Below, in pieces: positions 59,949-64,000 of a DNA stretch of 64,000 nucleotides. Source of the stretch: CAWBRT01 sp050015355 (GTDB lineage: Bacteria; Acidobacteriota; Terriglobia; Terriglobales; Acidobacteriaceae); assembly GCA_050015355.1 (NCBI GenBank), contig JBEKBO010000012.1:1-64000 (forward strand), given 5' to 3'. Made by a program: the position numbers and the translations under genes. Numbering within the stretch: the first letter of the stretch is position 1; every line of letters starts with the position of its first letter. The notes below the pieces were generated by a model, which was given only the letters and a program-made list of their open reading frames with translations, did not search any database and had not been told where the DNA came from.

Positions 59949-60848
59949 ATGGAAATCAAGAAAGTTGGAGTCATCGGTTGCGGGCTCATGGGCAGTGGAA
60001 TTGCGCAGGTATCTGCAATGGCCGGCTTCGACGTGGTTGTGCTCGAGGCCGAACAGCGTTTTCTCGACAAGGGTTTCGCCGGGATTGGAAAATCGCTGGC
60101 CAAATTCGCCGAGAAGGGAACCATCACGGAAGCTCCCGAAAGCGTGCGCGCTCGCATCAAGGGCACGCTGAAGGCTGAAGATCTCGCCGCCTCCGATATC
60201 GTCATCGAGGCGATCATCGAGAACGTGGAAGAGAAGAAAAAGATGTTTGCCCGGCTCGATCAGGCCGTGCAGCGCGATGCGATCTTTGCGACGAATACGT
60301 CATCGATTTCAGTGACCGAGGTCATGACCGCAACGACGCGCGCCGAGCGATTCATCGGGCTGCATTTCTTTAATCCCGTGCCGCTGATGAAGCTGGTCGA
60401 AGTCATCCGCACGATTGCAACCGACCCAAAGGTAATGGATGCGGCCGTGGCCTTTGCCCTGAGGTTGGGGAAGGTCCCCGTGCGCACCAGCGACAAGACC
60501 GGCTTTATCGTGAACCGGTTGCTTGTGCCCTACATGCTCGACGCCATTCGGGCGTACGAGGAGGGCGTGGGCTCGATCAGCGATATCGATCTGTCGATGA
60601 AGTTCGGCTGCGGCCACCCGATGGGACCGCTCACGTTGCTGGATTTCGTCGGGCTCGATACCACTTACTACATCACCCATGTAATGTTCGACGAGTTCAA
60701 GGAACGGCGTTTTGCCGCGCCGGCGCTGCTCAAGCGAATGGTGCTGGCGGGATGGTATGGCAGGAAGAGCGGCAAGGGTTTCTACGACTGGTCTAACGCC
60801 GAGAAGCCGGTGCCCCAGGACGCGGCGCTCAGGGGAGAGCTGGCCTAA
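59949..60848 (+). CDS. 3-hydroxybutyryl-CoA dehydrogenase
   Basis: 299 residues. NAD motif GVIGCGLMGSGIAQVSAMAG, catalytic region TNTSSISVTEVMT and GLHFFNPVPLMKLVEVI, then the C-terminal dimer domain with KTGFIVNRLLVPYMLDAIR and CGHPMGPLTLLDFVGLD. Oxidises (S)-3-hydroxybutyryl-CoA to acetoacetyl-CoA. The ATG is chosen at MEIKKVGVIG; the frame upstream runs through repeat DNA. Situated between the thiolase and enoyl-CoA hydratase genes, completing a short-chain beta-oxidation module. Confidence 0.96.
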   Translation: MEIKKVGVIGCGLMGSGIAQVSAMAGFDVVVLEAEQRFLDKGFAGIGKSLAKFAEKGTITEAPESVRARIKGTLKAEDLAASDIVIEAIIENVEEKKKMFARLDQAVQRDAIFATNTSSISVTEVMTATTRAERFIGLHFFNPVPLMKLVEVIRTIATDPKVMDAAVAFALRLGKVPVRTSDKTGFIVNRLLVPYMLDAIRAYEEGVGSISDIDLSMKFGCGHPMGPLTLLDFVGLDTTYYITHVMFDEFKERRFAAPALLKRMVLAGWYGRKSGKGFYDWSNAEKPVPQDAALRGELA

Positions 60849-60957
60849 CCAGTTTAGCGAAAGGTGTAGTGGGCGAAGCAGCCGGGCGTCTTTCAGCCCG
60901 GCGGTGAACGCGGAATACACTAATTCCTAAACTGCTCTAAGTGCAAGGAGCATAACC

Positions 60958-61758
60958 ATGTCATCTGTAGCCCCCGTGCAGTATGAAAACATCAGGGTCG
61001 AAAAGAAGAACCAGATCGCCTACGTCACCATTGCACGTCCCAAGGTGCTCAATGCGCTCAGCATTGCCACCGTTGACGAGCTGCGGCAGGTCTTTCACGA
61101 CCTGAAGAATGATTCCGAGGTGCGCGTCGCGATCATCACCGGCGAGGGCGACAAGGCATTTGTCGCCGGGGCGGACATTCAGGAGTTTTTGGCCATCAAC
61201 CCCGTCGCCGGCAAAGAGTACAGCCGGCGCGGCCAGGCCGTTTTCGAGCTGATCGAGAACCTTGGCAAGCCGGTGATCGCCGCCATCAACGGCTTTGCCC
61301 TCGGTGGAGGATGCGAGCTGGCCATGGCCTGCGCGATCCGCCTGGCTACTCCCAATGCCAAGTTCGGCCAGCCGGAAGTCAAACTCGGCATCATACCGGG
61401 GTTCAATGGCACGCAGCGTCTCCCTCGCATCGTGGGTAGGGGACTAGCGATGCATATGCTTTTGACCGGCGATCCGATTTCCGCCGAGGAGGCGTATCGC
61501 ATCGGCCTGGTCAACGAGATCGTCGCGCCCGGCGAGTTGATGGCCAGGGCTGAAGCGATCGCGAAAAAAATTATCGCGAATGCTCCGCTCGCGGTGCGCT
61601 TCGCCATGGAGGCTGTCAACAAAGGCTTGGAAGTGAGCACGGAGGAGGGGGCGTTCATCGAGGCAACGCTATTCGGAGTTGTGTGCGCAACCGAAGATAA
61701 AGTCGAGGGCACGCGCGCCTTTCTGGAGAAGCGCCCGGCGCAGTTCAAAGGCAAGTAG
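60958..61758 (+). CDS. Enoyl-CoA hydratase (crotonase)
   Basis: 266 residues of the crotonase superfamily. The oxyanion-hole motif is FVAGADIQEFLA, and the catalytic glutamates are in ALGGGCELAMACAIRLA and GQPEVKLGIIPGFNGTQRLP. Hydrates crotonyl-CoA to 3-hydroxybutyryl-CoA. AAGGAG precedes the ATG. The 109-nt gap to the upstream gene includes a short dispersed repeat similar to one near 49736. Confidence 0.95.
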   Translation: MSSVAPVQYENIRVEKKNQIAYVTIARPKVLNALSIATVDELRQVFHDLKNDSEVRVAIITGEGDKAFVAGADIQEFLAINPVAGKEYSRRGQAVFELIENLGKPVIAAINGFALGGGCELAMACAIRLATPNAKFGQPEVKLGIIPGFNGTQRLPRIVGRGLAMHMLLTGDPISAEEAYRIGLVNEIVAPGELMARAEAIAKKIIANAPLAVRFAMEAVNKGLEVSTEEGAFIEATLFGVVCATEDKVEGTRAFLEKRPAQFKGK

Positions 61759-61944
61759 CGGTGATCGCCGGGTGCTTTGCCAGCCGGATGCGGTAGAAAA
61801 TCGAAACCGGTAGCCGCTTTTCCGAGTTTTCTCGAAACGGCAATCGGTTTTTTGCAGTCATGATTCTTTGGCCCGCGCCAACTTGCGTTCGCCTGACGAT
61901 AGTGGCGGCGATTTCCATCCCGGTGTGGTAAAACAATCCTCGGA

Positions 61945-62784
61945 ATGATTAAGTCAATTCATCGTCTGTTGCTGCCCGCCAACGCGGAGGACTATCGCGC
62001 GCTGGTGGGGTTTTTGGAAGCGCTGGGGTTCGAGCGCGGTGAAACCTGGGAGCGCCCTCGCAGTCGCGGCATCAAGTTGCAAGCACCCGAATCCGGCATC
62101 GAGATCGGCTTGGGCGAAGGCTTTCCGGATGCGGATCTGATCCTTGAAGTCGATAACGCCGACATCATCTATGAACAGGTGAATCGTCTCGGATGCACCG
62201 TGGTTCGCGAGATTGCCGACTGCGACTGGGGCGCGCGCATGTTTACCATCGCGCTTCCCAAGGGCCATGGACGGCTCGCGGTTTTCTCCTACCGGGAGAA
62301 CTGGCGTCAGCCGGCGAAGCAAGGTTCGCTCGATGCCGCCGGTCTTCGCTTTGCCGCCGTCGTAAGCCGGTTCAACTCCTTCATTACCGAGCGTTTGTTG
62401 GCGGGCGCGCTCGACGCCTTGCGGATGTCCGGAGTCAAGAGCGAGGATATCGAGATCGTGCGCGTTCCGGGAGCGTTCGAAATTCCAGCCGCGGCGCGTA
62501 TGCTGGCGCAGACGGGCCGCTTCGACGCACTGGTCTGTCTCGGTTGCCTGCTCCGCGGAGACACGTTTCATTACGAAGCGATCGCCAACGAAGCGACGCG
62601 CGGGGTCGGCCAGGCGATGCAGGAGACCAATGTCCCGATGGGGTTCGGCGTGTTGACCTGCGACACTCTGGAGCAGGCGATAGATCGCGCCGGGCTCAAG
62701 GCCGGCAACAAAGGTTTTGAGGCGGCACTAGCCGCGGTCGAAATGGCAAACTTACGAAAACTGGCCGCCGGGAAGCCCCGCTGA
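61945..62784 (+). CDS. ribH: VOC-domain / lumazine synthase fusion
   Basis: 279 residues. Residues 1-118 look like a glyoxalase/bleomycin-resistance (VOC) half: MIKSIHRLLLPANAEDYRAL, GIEIGLGEGFPDADLILEV, DWGARMFTIALPKGHGRLAVF. Residues about 130-275 are 6,7-dimethyl-8-ribityllumazine synthase: LRFAAVVSRFNSFITERLL, VRVPGAFEIPAAARML, LRGDTFHYEAIANEATRGV. The second part makes the lumazine precursor of riboflavin. The VOC half has no known role in the pathway. NusB follows 94 nt downstream, as ribH-nusB do in many bacteria, supporting the biosynthetic identity. Confidence 0.9.
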   Translation: MIKSIHRLLLPANAEDYRALVGFLEALGFERGETWERPRSRGIKLQAPESGIEIGLGEGFPDADLILEVDNADIIYEQVNRLGCTVVREIADCDWGARMFTIALPKGHGRLAVFSYRENWRQPAKQGSLDAAGLRFAAVVSRFNSFITERLLAGALDALRMSGVKSEDIEIVRVPGAFEIPAAARMLAQTGRFDALVCLGCLLRGDTFHYEAIANEATRGVGQAMQETNVPMGFGVLTCDTLEQAIDRAGLKAGNKGFEAALAAVEMANLRKLAAGKPR

Positions 62785-62877
62785 CGTAGCTTCCGCTCGA
62801 CCCTAAGCAGTGCACGAACGAGGGGTTGACGGCATCGGGTATTGGTTGAGAAGGACCGAACCCTTTCCAGGGAGACA

Positions 62878-63294
62878 ATGGGAACCCGAAGAAAATCACG
62901 CGAGCTTGCATTGCAAATGCTGTTCCAGTCGGACATGGGCCACCAGAGCGTGGACCAGGTCGAGCGCACTTTCTGGGCGGAGCGCAGCGATCTTGAGGAC
63001 AGCATCCGCGGTTTCGCCGGCGACCTGTTCCGCTTCGCCATGGATCGTTGCCAGCAAATCGACCAGATCATCGAGCAGCACGCCGAACACTGGCGCATGG
63101 AGCGCATGGCGGCCGTCGATCGCAATATTTTGCGTGCGGGAGTGGCGGAGTTTCTGTGTTTTCCTAAAACGCCGAAACCCGTAGTCATCAACGAAGCATT
63201 GGAAATCGCCCGCCGATTCTCAACGCCGGAGTCGGTGCAGTTTATCAACGGCGTGCTCGACAGTGTCGCCAAGGAACTCAACTCGACGTCCTGA
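62878..63294 (+). CDS. nusB: Transcription antitermination factor NusB
   Basis: 138 residues, all helical. RRKSRELALQMLFQSDMG is the RNA-binding start, and the core continues with WRMERMAAVDRNILRAGVAE and INEALEIARRFSTPESVQFING. NusB with NusE binds boxA in rRNA leaders. The ATG follows AGGGAGAC; a GTG-type start 12 codons earlier is unlike the family. It is paired with the ribH fusion gene upstream. Confidence 0.95.
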   Translation: MGTRRKSRELALQMLFQSDMGHQSVDQVERTFWAERSDLEDSIRGFAGDLFRFAMDRCQQIDQIIEQHAEHWRMERMAAVDRNILRAGVAEFLCFPKTPKPVVINEALEIARRFSTPESVQFINGVLDSVAKELNSTS

Positions 63295-63346
63295 AAGCGG
63301 CCATCGTCATCGAGCTTTCATTTCAACTTCCTGATTCGAGGGAATC

Positions 63347-63604
63347 ATGCAATGGTCCGATGAAGCGACGGAGATCCTCGCCGAATTGTTGCGCTGCCTT
63401 CCGGCAAACGTCCGCGACGCGGTCGAGGAGAAAGCCGGTCCCAGAGCCGAAGCCATAGCCGAAGAGATGGGAGAGGATGAGATCGCGATGGAAACGGCGG
63501 TCCGCGCCCTGGTGGAATCGACGCCCGAGAGGATGAAGTCCAAACTGCGCGAAGGCTTGACCTATCACGGTCTCGACATGGACGATTTCGAAGCGGACCT
63601 TTAG
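63347..63604 (+). CDS. Small PCP_red-like helical protein
   Basis: 85 residues. MQWSDEATEILAELLRCLP followed by EEKAGPRAEAIAEEMGEDE resembles the PCP_red helical domain found at the end of light-independent protochlorophyllide reductase subunit B and as stand-alone proteins in non-photosynthetic bacteria. No cysteines beyond one. Function unknown. It lies 52 nt after nusB and may be co-transcribed. Confidence 0.65.
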   Translation: MQWSDEATEILAELLRCLPANVRDAVEEKAGPRAEAIAEEMGEDEIAMETAVRALVESTPERMKSKLREGLTYHGLDMDDFEADL

Positions 63605-63628
63605 AGCGTTGTTAGAAATGCATCGATC

Positions 63629-63671
63629 GTCATTCGATTCGCCAAAGCGGCGAACCTCCTCACGATGACAC
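63629..63671. repeat. Short MITE-like element, reverse copy R3
   Basis: The CTCACGATGACAC end and GGCGAACCTC core match R1 and R2 in reverse orientation; the outside sequence CGCGGCGAAGGATACAGTATCTCTGG matches the flank of R2. The partner end is truncated to GTCATTCGA. Confidence 0.7.
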
Positions 63672-63745
63672 CCGCGGCGAAGGATACAGTATCTCTGGTG
63701 CTGCTTTAGTATTCGCCGCGGTTTTAAACGGCCTTTCGCAGCCTG

Positions 63746-64000
63746 CTACTGGTTGCGAATGGCGACCAGGTTGGGCAGCGCTTCAGTTACTCCATCTGCC
63801 TGTAAAAGCCCAAGTCCGCTGACGCTGATAGTGCCATCCGTGCCCGTGGCCACAGAGATTACGTGCAGAGAGTCGTCATTGCCGCCGACGACGAATCCAG
63901 CGCTGTCGGCGGGAATGTCGCCCTTGAACACCAACCCTGTGGTCGAGTCCTGGAGAGTGGCGCTGTTCGCCAGAGTGACGGTTGTCGTACTTAGCGATTG
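63746..64000 (-). CDS. C-terminal end of a larger protein, cut by window edge
   Basis: The frame is open to the end of the window, giving the last 84 residues of a bigger protein. Sequence such as TVTLANSATLQDSTTGLVF, GGNDDSLHVISVATGTDG and ALPNLVAIRNQ is rich in Thr, Ser, Gly and beta-strand-forming residues, as in secreted beta-propeller or Ig-like repeat proteins. No family can be named from this fragment; an internal GTG would be a false start. Confidence 0.6.
   Translation of the reverse strand, partial: QSLSTTTVTLANSATLQDSTTGLVFKGDIPADSAGFVVGGNDDSLHVISVATGTDGTISVSGLGLLQADGVTEALPNLVAIRNQ

Overview
The window looks like a chromosomal segment of a GC-rich soil acidobacterium. The evidence is a secreted VWFA protein of the type found mainly in Acidobacteriota (46430-47647), a 1,177-residue TonB-dependent receptor with an N-terminal carboxypeptidase-regulatory domain, an NHL-repeat secreted protein, and many intergenic palindromic repeats whose ends read like GTGTCATCCTGAG. 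No rRNA, tRNA, CRISPR array, phage or transposase gene was seen.

Region 1 (0-6 kb) holds ilvD, a secreted NHL protein, a YceH-family protein and a DASS-type anion transporter split by a one-base frameshift. Region 2 (6-25 kb) is a large carboxylate-catabolism block. A tightly packed minus-strand operon encodes TcuA- and TcuB-like dehydrogenase and electron-transfer proteins, a DUF1932-type NAD-dependent dehydrogenase, an aconitase-family hydro-lyase, an RraA-family aldolase/decarboxylase and a LigI-like lactonase/amidohydrolase. It lies divergent from a LysR regulator. Beside it are an MFS permease, an HD-domain protein, a DctA-type dicarboxylate carrier, a LeuCD-type hydro-lyase and a plus-strand run of MmgE/PrpD, 3-hydroxyacyl-CoA dehydrogenase-like, Ldh_2 and DUF6282 genes. 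A 31-bp element (26/31 identical) occurs in front of both the tcuA/lysR pair and the dctA/HD pair and probably ties them into one regulon.

Region 3 (25-35 kb) has the TonB receptor, an indolepyruvate-type oxidoreductase (iorA without its ferredoxin domain, iorB) with an aminotransferase, and a DUF485/ActP-type symporter pair. Region 4 (34.8-38.4 kb) carries the most striking gene: a UGSC-family selenoprotein with an in-frame TGA and a hairpin 12 nt downstream that fits a bacterial SECIS. It overlaps a thioredoxin-like partner gene and is followed by an ACS-type MFS permease. Region 5 (38.8-45 kb) holds two MoeA paralogues (one fused to a periplasmic-binding-like domain), small membrane proteins, a CysK-like enzyme and a ModA-like binding protein.

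Region 6 (45-56 kb) contains secreted proteins, a two-subunit CoA-transferase, a response regulator, Crp/Fnr regulator and histidine kinase cluster marked by four related palindromes, a siroheme-type dehydrogenase, a P-loop kinase, thioredoxin and LexA. Region 7 (56-64 kb) has a TPR protein with a degenerate GGDEF-like end, a thiolase, 3-hydroxybutyryl-CoA dehydrogenase and enoyl-CoA hydratase set, a VOC-lumazine synthase fusion, NusB, a small PCP_red-like protein and the 3' end of a truncated gene.

The best candidates for undescribed biology are the UGSC selenoprotein/thioredoxin operon, the polycarboxylate operon with its shared operator, and the intergenic hairpins whose stems change in sequence but keep pairing.
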